Source of the DNA: Hanleya hanleyi | Lineage: Eukaryota > Mollusca > Polyplacophora > Lepidopleurida > Hanleyidae | Assembly: GCA_036873755.1 (NCBI GenBank) | Contig: JAVTVY010006840.1 | Location: forward strand, 331,672-395,671 | Direction: 5' to 3' | Length of the DNA stretch: 64,000 nt | Shown: piece after piece, positions 57,679 to 64,000 of the stretch | Layout of the letters: each line of letters opens with the position of its first letter | Numbering within the stretch: position 1 is the first letter of the stretch | Notes under the pieces: model-generated | Told to the model about the DNA's origin: nothing | The model's input: only the letters and a program-made list of their open reading frames with translations | The model's database searches: none | Program-made: the position numbers and the translations under genes

Positions 57679-57702
57679 TAGTAATAACTTAGACTACTAC
57701 AG
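57673..57702 (+). terminator. Perfect 10-bp hairpin at gene 3' end
   Basis: CTGTAGTAGT (57673-57682), a 10-nt loop, and ACTACTACAG (57693-57702). It overlaps the stop codon at 57676-57678. Hairpins mark mRNA 3' ends in some large DNA viruses and virophages, so this could be a 3'-end signal; alternatively a trinucleotide-repeat relic. Confidence 0.4.
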
Positions 57703-57936
57703 GTCGCCGCGCCCTCCCACCATCGCCGTCCACATACCAGGTTTAGTAAAAACTAACAGCCAGCCGGGCGCGCATGGAGTCCGCCAGCAGGGAGGGTGAC
57801 CGAGAGGACTTCTAGGGTGTCGGACTTATTTTGTGGAATCTGTTCAGAGAGCAGATTTTTTGACAGAGACAAAAAACCACGGGTTACGTGTAATCCAAAC
57901 TGCAAATGTAGAGCCTCGGGAGGCGATAAAAAGCGC
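57703..57936. other. Intergenic region between tail-to-tail genes
   Basis: Non-coding. It contains a 12-bp palindrome GCCTCGGGAGGC (57913-57924) just past the stop of the next minus-strand gene. The ORF 57796-57996 starts at GTG and overlaps that gene antisense; not called. Confidence 0.5.
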
Positions 57937-58170
57937 CTACTTCAATATATCGGCAGGGAGAATGCCTTGCTTAATCAGCAAGTCTTTTGTGGCTAAGGCT
58001 AGGCCGACGTCGGCAATAAACATTCCTATGTCATAGCCGGTGAAATCCAACTTGGGGGCAGGGCCTTTCCAATCAATTTTGCCAAGACGAGCATAACCTA
58101 TCGCTAAGCCGCTAATGACAGCGGCATGATAGGCCATGTTGGCTAGCATTTTACCATCGATCGACGACAT
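57937..58170 (-). CDS. 77-aa virus-like membrane protein
   Basis: Starts with ATG at 58170, ends TAG. It has two hydrophobic stretches: 'MAYHAAVISGLAIGYARLG' (about 12-30) and 'GMFIADVGLALATKDLL' (about 49-65), ending 'IKQGILPADILK'. I recall short proteins with a similar 'K.LI..G.LP.DIL' end near capsid-like genes in cnidarian and molluscan genomes; no function is known to me. Likely a small virion or assembly membrane protein. It lies 115 bp downstream of the frameshifted gene on the same strand and may be expressed with it. Confidence 0.6.
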   Translation of the reverse strand: MSSIDGKMLANMAYHAAVISGLAIGYARLGKIDWKGPAPKLDFTGYDIGMFIADVGLALATKDLLIKQGILPADILK

Positions 58171-58285
58171 GTCTTATTTGCAGTGTCAGCCATGGCTTTA
58201 ACATGATATGCTAATGCGCCGAAAAAGGTTTCGGGTGGCAGGGGCTGCGCATGGCGTCCTTAATAATCCGCCTGTAGAAAGCAGT

Positions 58286-58884
58286 TTATCGTGATTCTAT
58301 GTCGATTGCCCTGGCAAACTGTTTCCTTGCTTCCTCCCTGCCTTGCTTCAGAAGTGCGTTTTTTTCTTCCTGGCTGATATGGGATGCTTTCAACGATTTA
58401 GCCCTGATCGCGTTCTTCATTGCATCATATTTAGTTTTCTCCGCTAGGATGTGACGGAACTCGCTTTCAGAGATCTTGTTATCCACAAGTGCTTGCGAGA
58501 TAGCATCTGCGATGGAATCCAATCTCGACGACGCTAGGACGCGTATTTCATCGTGTTTTTTGCTTTGACGGCCAGGCGTCTAGATATGAATTTGCAGGCT
58601 ATTCCTGCCAAACCGGTTGAAAGAGCTGAGACCTCAAGCACCACAACAACGGGTGCGGCAATTATAGTCGATAAGAGGCCAACGCCAGTTGCGCCGAGGC
58701 CCAAAGCCACTGTGGCAAGCGCAGCGTCAACGCCATCTAGAGCATTCACCGCTCTGCGGTATTTTTTGTACAAACTCGACCGGGAATCACGATCTTGGGA
58801 GAGTTCATGTTGTATATCACAGATGTGCTTTAGCCTGTAATCATGCGCGGATTCGGCCTCGTCCAATGTTGGATATAGTCCCAT
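58286..58884 (-). CDS. Virus-like hydrophobic protein interrupted by a -1 frameshift
   Basis: The first frame runs from ATG 58884 (the upstream TTG at 58908 is less likely) to a stop at 58534. It has an N-terminal charged helix region, then a long hydrophobic glycine/alanine-rich segment ('LATVALGLGATGVGLLSTII', about residues 58-77, and on to about 96), then 'SRRLAVKAK'. A second frame runs without a stop from 58555 to 58286 and supplies a charged helical C-terminus ('SQALVDNKISESEFRHILAE'). The frames meet at A AAA AAC (561-555 on minus), the canonical -1 slippery heptamer in the correct phase. As I remember them, homologues in invertebrate genomes have both halves in one frame. So this is either a one-base loss in an A run or true programmed frameshifting. 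Function unknown; membrane-active virion protein is a guess. Confidence 0.65.
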
Positions 58885-58891
58885 GATAAAT

Positions 58892-59713
58892 CTATATGCT
58901 ATTGTCAATTATCTCTAGTTCAAGTGTATCCAAGGGGCGGTTAATCACCTTGAGAGTTTTTAAGCTGACGCTTTCAGCTAGGAATATTTTGTCCACGCTC
59001 ACATTGCTCCCTATTCGTGTATTTACACCCTCTAACGACACATGCGCGACAGGCCTTTTATTTGTGCTAAGTTTAATGAAGATCCGCAACTCTTGACCAG
59101 CGTGCTTATTCTGCCATTTTATTTGGAAATCTGTTAGTATGTCCACGAAAGTGTCGTGAGCGGGAACAGGCGGTAATAGTATTGCAGCAAAGATAGTTGA
59201 GTCTGGAGGAAGAGTGGTCAGGACGGGGAACGTCGTATTCATTACTAGAGCCCCTCGAGGAACAGTGCTTTTTATATAGAATTTCCCATCCTGGAGGTGT
59301 ACTTTGACATTGTTTTCAAACGGACTATAGGACAGGAATGCCGTACCTCGATTTAAAACTTTTCTCACAAGCCCGACTTTATCGATCTGTACTCCCGATT
59401 CGACCACAGCAAGGTCAATGAGCCAGCCCATATTGTCACTTTCGGCGAGAGTCCATTGTCCGTCTGCTTTTTTCACTACACTGTATCTCACGTGCGTCCG
59501 TGTTTTTGCCGCGCTAATATCTTCAAGATCTTTGAAACTTAGATCCGGGGATCTTCCTGGCGTAAGTTTCTTTCGATGGTATACGCCGTTTTTGAACTGA
59601 AAGCCGTAGACGCGGTCATTGTGACCCTCGTCGCCAAACCCTTCGGTATCCGCGATATCGCTTAAGGTTAAATCACTGCATCTGGGCCCAGCGGATTCAA
59701 CCATCGTTGTCAT
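58892..59713 (-). CDS. 270/273-aa virus-like protein of unknown function
   Basis: Two ATGs, 59713 and 59704, overlap the 3' end of the upstream 232-aa gene by 17 or 8 bp; either may be used. The protein has no membrane segment or recognised motif. It alternates short hydrophobic and polar stretches, which suggests beta structure, with a Pro-rich part ('ILLPPVPAHDTFVDILTDF'). It begins 'TLSDIADTEGFGDEGHNDRV' near the N-terminus. The overlap with the 232-aa gene and the 7-bp gap to the next gene (58884) suggest a co-expressed cluster. Probably a minor virion component; I do not recognise a family. Confidence 0.6.
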   Translation of the reverse strand: MTTMVESAGPRCSDLTLSDIADTEGFGDEGHNDRVYGFQFKNGVYHRKKLTPGRSPDLSFKDLEDISAAKTRTHVRYSVVKKADGQWTLAESDNMGWLIDLAVVESGVQIDKVGLVRKVLNRGTAFLSYSPFENNVKVHLQDGKFYIKSTVPRGALVMNTTFPVLTTLPPDSTIFAAILLPPVPAHDTFVDILTDFQIKWQNKHAGQELRIFIKLSTNKRPVAHVSLEGVNTRIGSNVSVDKIFLAESVSLKTLKVINRPLDTLELEIIDNSI

Positions 59714-60395
59714 GAATACACAGAGTTACACTCAGATAAGCAGTCTTTACAAGTGTACCTGATCTATCTAACAGGGAGAACGTTAGCTGTGGGATAGAGC
59801 CAGATATTAGTGGCGTATACTGTGGATTAGGGAAAGAAATGGTTTTTCCGCAGTTTATTCCCTCACCGGTCACAGCTATAGCTCTGATAAGAGTGGAAGG
59901 GTAGGCCACACAAGGGTATGCAGTGCTTGTGCCCGCCGTCTCCACTGCCTTCCCCACTAGATTGTGCGATGTGCTCACCTCACCCAGGTGAGCGAACACT
60001 TCTGTATTGGGTGCTAGTGTGGGGAAGCTGTCGCCCTGCACTATCCCAGTCAGGATACTGTCAGGATTTGAGAATCCCAGGAGCCGCGCAAGGCCAAACA
60101 GTTGTATGCTACTGTCGGTCGTCAACGTCAGTCGACCGGTGGCATGGTTTATCTCCAGGCCCGCCCTGTGTGGCTTGAAGACCTCTTTATTAAGGGAACA
60201 GACATTGTAATAACCGCTAGGGACAGCCACAAGCTTTCCGCCAACAGAGAAGCTAGTTCCGGCTGGGACGTTCTCCCATAGTGGGTAGAAAGTGAGCTCG
60301 AGCAGTGCTACTTTGTATTGTCCGTTTTGGTTCTTGAGCGCATGCGTAAGGTCGACTGCTGCGCCATTTTGAATGTTGCTCAGTGTTACAAACAT
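59697..60395 (-). CDS. 232-aa beta-rich protein, candidate penton/spike-base
   Basis: Starts at ATG 60395 ('MFVTLSNIQNGAAVDLTHAL'); the open frame extends 5 codons further to a GTG that I do not use. A short N-terminal strand is followed by 'QYKVALLELTFYPLWENV', a 'SGYYNVCSLNKEV' segment, 'LFGLARLLGFSNPDSI', and a C-terminal 'GSIPQLTFSLLDRSG' strand pair. This order (strand, Y.VAL..L.., L...LGF, ...L.F.LLD..G..V) resembles a family of virion proteins next to capsid genes in Polinton-like elements, for which penton or vertex roles have been suggested; that link is from memory. No membrane segment. It is divergent from the 454-aa gene with only 42 bp between starts. Confidence 0.6.
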   Translation of the reverse strand: MFVTLSNIQNGAAVDLTHALKNQNGQYKVALLELTFYPLWENVPAGTSFSVGGKLVAVPSGYYNVCSLNKEVFKPHRAGLEINHATGRLTLTTDSSIQLFGLARLLGFSNPDSILTGIVQGDSFPTLAPNTEVFAHLGEVSTSHNLVGKAVETAGTSTAYPCVAYPSTLIRAIAVTGEGINCGKTISFPNPQYTPLISGSIPQLTFSLLDRSGTLVKTAYLSVTLCIHDNDG

Positions 60396-60437
60396 AGTAG
60401 CCGGCCACACGAAGTGCTAAACCAGCAAGGATTGCGC
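60396..60437. promoter_or_regulatory. 42-bp divergent intergenic region
   Basis: It separates the start codons of the 232-aa (-) and 454-aa (+) genes, so it must hold or adjoin both promoters. No TATA-like element is visible, which suggests that promoter elements reach into the coding regions or that the genes use short initiator-type motifs. Confidence 0.35.
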
Positions 60438-61802
60438 ATGGATAATAGACACGCCTTTAGCTTCAATACAAAGGCCACCTACCAAGCGGCCGGGGTGTAC
60501 ACCGCTGGAACGAGTGTTACTGGGACGACATTCACTCACCAAGACATCCTGGTGAACACAGCAAGTGGTGGCTTTGCGGCCCAGTTTCCTGATGTATTTG
60601 TGAAATACTGCCTGCCTAAAGTGAAAAGCGACCAGCTTGTTCAGGCATGGCGCTCTAATCCCTTGCAGTTTTGGCAGAATCAGCTGAATTTCGCCGTGTG
60701 GTGCGCCACGACCGGCTGCGGCGTGTCTGTGAGCGACCACCTAGCCGCTGGCGCAGGAACTGCTAGCCACACCCGGGCCCTCTACACCTTTCATGTCTAC
60801 TTTCAGATCAGGCGGATCCTAAAAGAGATCCAGGCCCCGCTCCCTCAAGACGACGCCTGGGCGGCATTTAACAATCCATTTGACCGCAGAGCATATGAGC
60901 GCATCTGTGCAGAGTTTGGGGTGTCGCCGCATGCCGATTGGAGACAGCAGCAGAGCGAAAACAGCGGGATAGGAACGATTTACTTCTATGCCACACACGC
61001 AGGCTACATGCGACTTCCAAAACCGTACGACCCAACCTGGCATTCGTTTACTTACCGGAAAAAACACTTTCACATTGACTACATTGCGCAGGGATCGGAG
61101 GCTGACAAGGCGTGGACAACGTTCATGCTGGGCAGATCGGAGGGCTTCACACATGCAGGCGTCGAGCGTGTTAATGATTCCATTCGAACGTATGTATGGG
61201 CCATCCTCGGCGCCCAGGCTCAGACGCGCACACGGATCTTAGGAGAGGGCACAGCATTTGACGCGCAGAAGCAGTTTCTCGCCAACATCGAGGATGCAGT
61301 CTCCTCTCCAGTTGACCTCTCATCAGCGATAAAACGCTACCAAGACGTCCTGCAGTATGCAGGCTCCAAAGTTAACTATGTGTTCGGAATCGGTCTGTAC
61401 ATGGCGCCCAGTGACATGTTGCTCCGCATAGGCCATATCGCCGGTTACAACAATGAGATCGTAGTTGCAACAGAAAATCAAAAACTGGGCGAGAACGCGG
61501 ACGTTAACGCAACAGTCGCTCCTCCAAACACAGAAGGAGATACGGGAGAAAAAGGAGTGGTTTCCACGGCGAGCGGCAGGACCGCGACGCTGGATCATGC
61601 CAAGACCGCGACGCTGGATCATGCTGTTCCCACGGCGAGTGGCAAGACCGCGCTGGATCATGCCATTCCCACTGCGCCGGTTCACTCCTCGCGAGATGTT
61701 GCTGCCTCCACGGTCCCAGCTAATCAACACGACGACGAAAAGACCGCAATCATCGTCGGTGTCATCGTAGCTGGCCTGGTGACCATTTGGCTATTTCGTT
61801 AG
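60438..61802 (+). CDS. 454-aa virus-like virion protein with C-terminal anchor
   Basis: The start ATG at 60438 ('MDNRHAFSFNTKATYQAAG') is preferred over an upstream in-frame GTG/ATG that would overlap the divergent gene. Landmarks: 'LNFAVWCATTGCGVSVSDHL' (about 80-99), 'YFQIRRILKEIQAPLPQDD' (about 117-135), 'AFNNPFDRRAYERICAEFGV' (about 138-157), 'NDSIRTYVWAILGAQAQTRT' (about 246-265). A low-complexity Thr/Ala/His stretch with 'TA.LDHA' repeats (about 375-415) precedes a single membrane segment near the C-terminus ('IIVGVIVAGLVTIWLF'). I recall similar proteins as uncharacterised ORFs in anemone and mollusc genomes adjacent to capsid-like genes. Probably a virion or membrane protein; function unknown. 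It overlaps the next gene tail-to-tail by 12 bp. Confidence 0.7.
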   Translation: MDNRHAFSFNTKATYQAAGVYTAGTSVTGTTFTHQDILVNTASGGFAAQFPDVFVKYCLPKVKSDQLVQAWRSNPLQFWQNQLNFAVWCATTGCGVSVSDHLAAGAGTASHTRALYTFHVYFQIRRILKEIQAPLPQDDAWAAFNNPFDRRAYERICAEFGVSPHADWRQQQSENSGIGTIYFYATHAGYMRLPKPYDPTWHSFTYRKKHFHIDYIAQGSEADKAWTTFMLGRSEGFTHAGVERVNDSIRTYVWAILGAQAQTRTRILGEGTAFDAQKQFLANIEDAVSSPVDLSSAIKRYQDVLQYAGSKVNYVFGIGLYMAPSDMLLRIGHIAGYNNEIVVATENQKLGENADVNATVAPPNTEGDTGEKGVVSTASGRTATLDHAKTATLDHAVPTASGKTALDHAIPTAPVHSSRDVAASTVPANQHDDEKTAIIVGVIVAGLVTIWLFR

Positions 61803-61805
61803 CCA
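61788..61805. terminator. Hairpin over two convergent stop codons
   Basis: TGGCTA (61788-61793), a 6-nt loop, and TAGCCA (61800-61805). Both stop codons lie in the stem: the plus gene ends TAG at 61800-61802 and the minus gene at 61791-61793. It could act as a bidirectional 3'-end signal. Confidence 0.4.
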
Positions 61806-63077
61806 GTCGCGAGTCACCACATAAAGCAGACCCGCAGACGCAACAACCAAGGACCACATATTCTCTGCAAGCCATCCAGCAGTTTTCGACATAAGGCTAA
61901 GAAGCCAGGAAACAATGCTCCCAATTATGCCGGGCAGCGACGCCGCGGCTTTTCCGGCAAGCTTTGCGAGGATTCGGCCGAGGGCGTGTAGGTGTTTCTT
62001 GACCCACTCTTTTACAGTCCCGCCTGGCTTGGAAGGAATCGGTGTTGGGGCCGGGGTGCCCCCGCCCGTCAAAGCAAGCACTAGCGTGGACACGATGAAG
62101 CCCAGCGCAGTGAGGATGCTAACAACAGTTATCCCCTGCTCTCTGAACAATGTGCGGAGTCGCTCAGCCAGGGAAGTATCCTCGTTGAGGACCCGGTTTA
62201 TCGTCTCACGGATTCTGTTAATCTGTGATTGAAGAGCCTCCCGACTGGCAGTTGCAGCCTCAAGGCGGGCGGCCCGCTCATCCTTGAGTTCTCGAACACG
62301 CTCCGCGACGCGCCTTCGAGAGAACTCATCTACGTCAGTCTCATTCAGTTTTCCTTCCTCGAGAGCAATGCGGTCATCCAATGCTGACAGCTTGGCCAGG
62401 TTGTTGGTTAGCTCACCCCGAATGGTCTGGAGGGCTTTGTCAAGCCCACGCAGCTCTCGGAGATTTAAAGGGGGGTCGCTCATGGTGCCGAGGACTTCAT
62501 CGATTTGCGCGTCCGAGAAGGCCGTTTCCATTTTCTGAACACCGTCTGTGGCTACCTTGGCTCTTCCGTCGAGGTCCTGGAGTTCAACGCTTTCGACCGC
62601 CGCTGCAGCCCCACCAAGCTCTTCGCTCGCTGTCTGTAGAGCTACCACAGCCTGAGGGGGCAGCATTTTCGATGACTGTCTGCGCCAGTCTGTAAACCCT
62701 AGTTCATTCCGAATCGCGTTGCTACCGCCACGCACCACAGCTACCGTGTACAGGGAGAGAGGTCGGCCTGTACGCAGGTTAATTAAGTCCAAGTTGGGGT
62801 AAGCCACAAGGCGCAGCTTCCCGTCAATCGTGAGTTCAAACCTCGAGTAATCCCTACCTAGGTTAGGAGTAAGCCCCCTCTCTGCCTGGTAGTTGTAGTA
62901 GTCATCGACAGCTGTCTGGACTATCTCTCGCTGAAAAGAGACAGGGCGCTCACCTTCCTGCGCTTGCGCGTCCGAAGGGCCCACTCTGTCTGTTGACAAA
63001 TCGACATCGTCCGTTTCCTCGTCCCTCCTCGTTTCTGTCTCGTCGAGACGGCCGGTATCAACATCATAGTCCGCCAT
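61791..63077 (-). CDS. 428-aa virus-like protein: acidic head, coiled coil, membrane tail
   Basis: Starts at ATG 63077 ('MADYDVDTGRLDETETRRDE'); an upstream in-frame GTG is not used. Order: strongly acidic N-terminus (1-55), a globular part with 'GRDYSRFELTIDGKLRLVAY' (about 82-101), a long charged heptad-like region (about 190-300, 'RRRVAERVRELKDERAARLE'), a membrane segment (315-337), a Thr/Pro linker, then amphipathic/hydrophobic helices to the end ('AAASLPGIIGSIVSWLLSLM', about 375-395). A spike, membrane-penetration or vertex role is possible but unproven. I recall homologues with the same 'LPGIIGSIVSWL' tail in invertebrate genomes. It is divergent from the capsid gene with a 49-bp gap, pointing to coordinated late expression. 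Confidence 0.7.
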   Translation of the reverse strand: MADYDVDTGRLDETETRRDEETDDVDLSTDRVGPSDAQAQEGERPVSFQREIVQTAVDDYYNYQAERGLTPNLGRDYSRFELTIDGKLRLVAYPNLDLINLRTGRPLSLYTVAVVRGGSNAIRNELGFTDWRRQSSKMLPPQAVVALQTASEELGGAAAAVESVELQDLDGRAKVATDGVQKMETAFSDAQIDEVLGTMSDPPLNLRELRGLDKALQTIRGELTNNLAKLSALDDRIALEEGKLNETDVDEFSRRRVAERVRELKDERAARLEAATASREALQSQINRIRETINRVLNEDTSLAERLRTLFREQGITVVSILTALGFIVSTLVLALTGGGTPAPTPIPSKPGGTVKEWVKKHLHALGRILAKLAGKAAASLPGIIGSIVSWLLSLMSKTAGWLAENMWSLVVASAGLLYVVTRDWLTK

Positions 63078-63126
63078 ATTGAATAGTACGCCATATTGAA
63101 TAGACACAGCTTATCACTTCAACAAG
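63072..63126. promoter_or_regulatory. Divergent promoter region with duplicated start context
   Basis: Between the 428-aa (-) and capsid (+) genes. CGCCATATTGAATAG occurs exactly twice (63072-63086 and 63089-63103). On minus this places an extra ATG at 63094, 17 nt upstream of the true start and out of frame, opening a uORF of about 50 codons. The capsid ATG (63127) has the good context 'aacaagATGG'. Confidence 0.5.
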
Positions 63127-64000
63127 ATGGCTTCTTCACAATACGGTCGCAAGCTTAATCCATACCGCAGACTTCGTGAGCCACTTGGGATCAAGGGGGT
63201 TCGCCAGGCAGTTGTGATCACAAACAACCCCAGCACTATCGATCAGAACCAACAGCTACTGGTGCGATTTCCCAATCTCGGAGCGAACGATGTTATCGTT
63301 CCGGGGACCGCCCGCCTCGCCTTCAACATCGAGCTGAAATCATCCGACGTGAATCGAACCGTGGTTCAGAATTTGGGCCGCGCAATCATAAGGAAGACAA
63401 CAATCAAAATCAGCGGCAATGAGGTTATGAGCATTGACGACTCCGACGTATACTACTCCTATCGCGACCTGTGGAAAACATCCAACGAGCGCGATAATGC
63501 AGCCTACCAGGGTATAGATACTGGCAGAACCCAGAACACGACAAAGCTTCGGGTTGGTGCCGGCGATGCTGAAAACAAGAAAACAGATAAAGCCATAGCG
63601 CGGGCATACGGCAACCGCTTCTTTGTCCCGCTTGACTTCGAGTTGCTGAACAGCCACATGCCTTTCTACCAAAGTGCGCTTGGTGATCGTCTGGAGTACG
63701 AACTGACATTCAACGACTACAGTCGCGTGATCGTCGCAGAGGATGATGAAGCTGCCAGTTACAATATTGAAAACATCTGCCTGGAGTTCGAAATGGTCAC
63801 GCAGAATGATCTCGCTAGATTGATCCGAACCCAGTATGCAGGACGCCTAGCCATCCTCTACGACAGGGTGCTCCGTCACCGCAAACTGACACGTAACAAG
63901 TCTGACACTCTCTGGAACATCAACCTGAACGTGCCCGCTCGCAGCATGAAGGGCATTCTTATGCTGTTCGAAGAACCTGCCCCCTGGAATCGCGACACTG
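63127..64000 (+). CDS. Major-capsid-like protein, N-terminal 291 residues (cut by window end)
   Basis: Open from ATG 63127 without a stop to the window edge. It contains 'QLLVRFPNLGANDVIVPGTA' (about 44-63), 'NLGRAIIRKTTIKISGNEVM' (about 82-101), 'DSDVYYSYRDLWKTSNERDN' (about 105-124), 'YGNRFFVPLDFELLNSHMPF' (about 160-179), 'DRLEYELTFNDYSRVIV' and 'LWNINLNVPARSMKGILMLF' (about 262-281). Alternating beta segments, the basic N-terminus and this motif order fit the double-jelly-roll major capsid proteins of Polinton/adintovirus/PLV-type viruses as I remember them. The capsid protein forms the icosahedral shell in such viruses. The frame is intact and GC-rich compared with upstream DNA. No search could be run; the assignment rests on resemblance and neighbourhood. 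Confidence 0.7.
   Translation, partial: MASSQYGRKLNPYRRLREPLGIKGVRQAVVITNNPSTIDQNQQLLVRFPNLGANDVIVPGTARLAFNIELKSSDVNRTVVQNLGRAIIRKTTIKISGNEVMSIDDSDVYYSYRDLWKTSNERDNAAYQGIDTGRTQNTTKLRVGAGDAENKKTDKAIARAYGNRFFVPLDFELLNSHMPFYQSALGDRLEYELTFNDYSRVIVAEDDEAASYNIENICLEFEMVTQNDLARLIRTQYAGRLAILYDRVLRHRKLTRNKSDTLWNINLNVPARSMKGILMLFEEPAPWNRDT

Noticed and set aside
57796..57996. 66-codon Cys-containing plus-strand ORF
   Set aside because: Starts at GTG, overlaps the 77-aa gene antisense, and has no zinc-finger spacing.
60417..61730. Long minus-strand ORFs inside the 454-aa gene
   Set aside because: Shadow frames of a GC-rich coding region; no start context or family resemblance.

Overview
The window looks like animal nuclear DNA, most likely from a mollusc and probably a gastropod. 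It is AT-rich, has almost no long ORFs, and is packed with decayed transposable elements, satellites and minisatellites. Several repeats end in a tail of the type (tcac)n/(tc)n preceded by a 'gctgaa..gcgacgttaaaccc' motif, which I associate with molluscan SINE/LINE families. The species call is inference; repeat classes rest on motifs seen directly. Layout: 0-2.9 kb is a GC-rich block with CCAAT boxes, CG runs, tandem repeats carrying NRF1-type palindromes, a 97-bp repeat and a retroposon tail. 3.2-21.1 kb is a mosaic of repeats in which two adjacent copies (about 9.33-15.18 and 15.41-21.12 kb) form a ~6-kb tandem duplication. Each copy carries dead LINE RNase H fragments and its own later insertions. 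A 42/52-bp minisatellite (5.6-7.0 kb) and a 15-bp minisatellite (22.9-25.3 kb) are also present. 25.3-35.9 kb is mostly non-coding but holds one good host gene candidate, a secreted C-type lectin on the minus strand (30081-30617), plus small inverted-repeat elements. 35.9-38.2 kb and 47.8-48.9 kb are broken Penelope-like retroelements with tandem 3' ends, and one is split by a SINE with a clear target duplication. 38.3-39.7 kb is a repeat array with YY1-like motifs, 40-43 kb holds two non-LTR fragments, and 43.2-46.3 kb is a ~509-bp satellite array. 50-56.9 kb is repeats, a 289-bp MITE and a few weak candidate exons. The most notable part is 57.2-64.0 kb. Base composition rises in GC and coding becomes compact. 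Eight closely packed, intronless genes lie on both strands: a small membrane protein (+), a 77-aa membrane protein (-), a hydrophobic protein split by a -1 frameshift at a classic slippery heptamer (-), a 270-aa unknown (-), a 232-aa beta-rich virion-surface-like protein (-), a 454-aa tail-anchored protein (+), a 428-aa coiled-coil/membrane protein (-), and the first 291 residues of a major-capsid-like protein (+) that runs off the window edge. I read this as the structural-gene half of an integrated Polinton/adintovirus/PLV-like DNA virus. The capsid assignment is from remembered family resemblance, not a search. No integrase, DNA polymerase B, protease or packaging ATPase is visible; if they exist they lie beyond position 64000. 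Apart from the single frameshift the ORFs are intact, so the insertion looks young or the genes are maintained.
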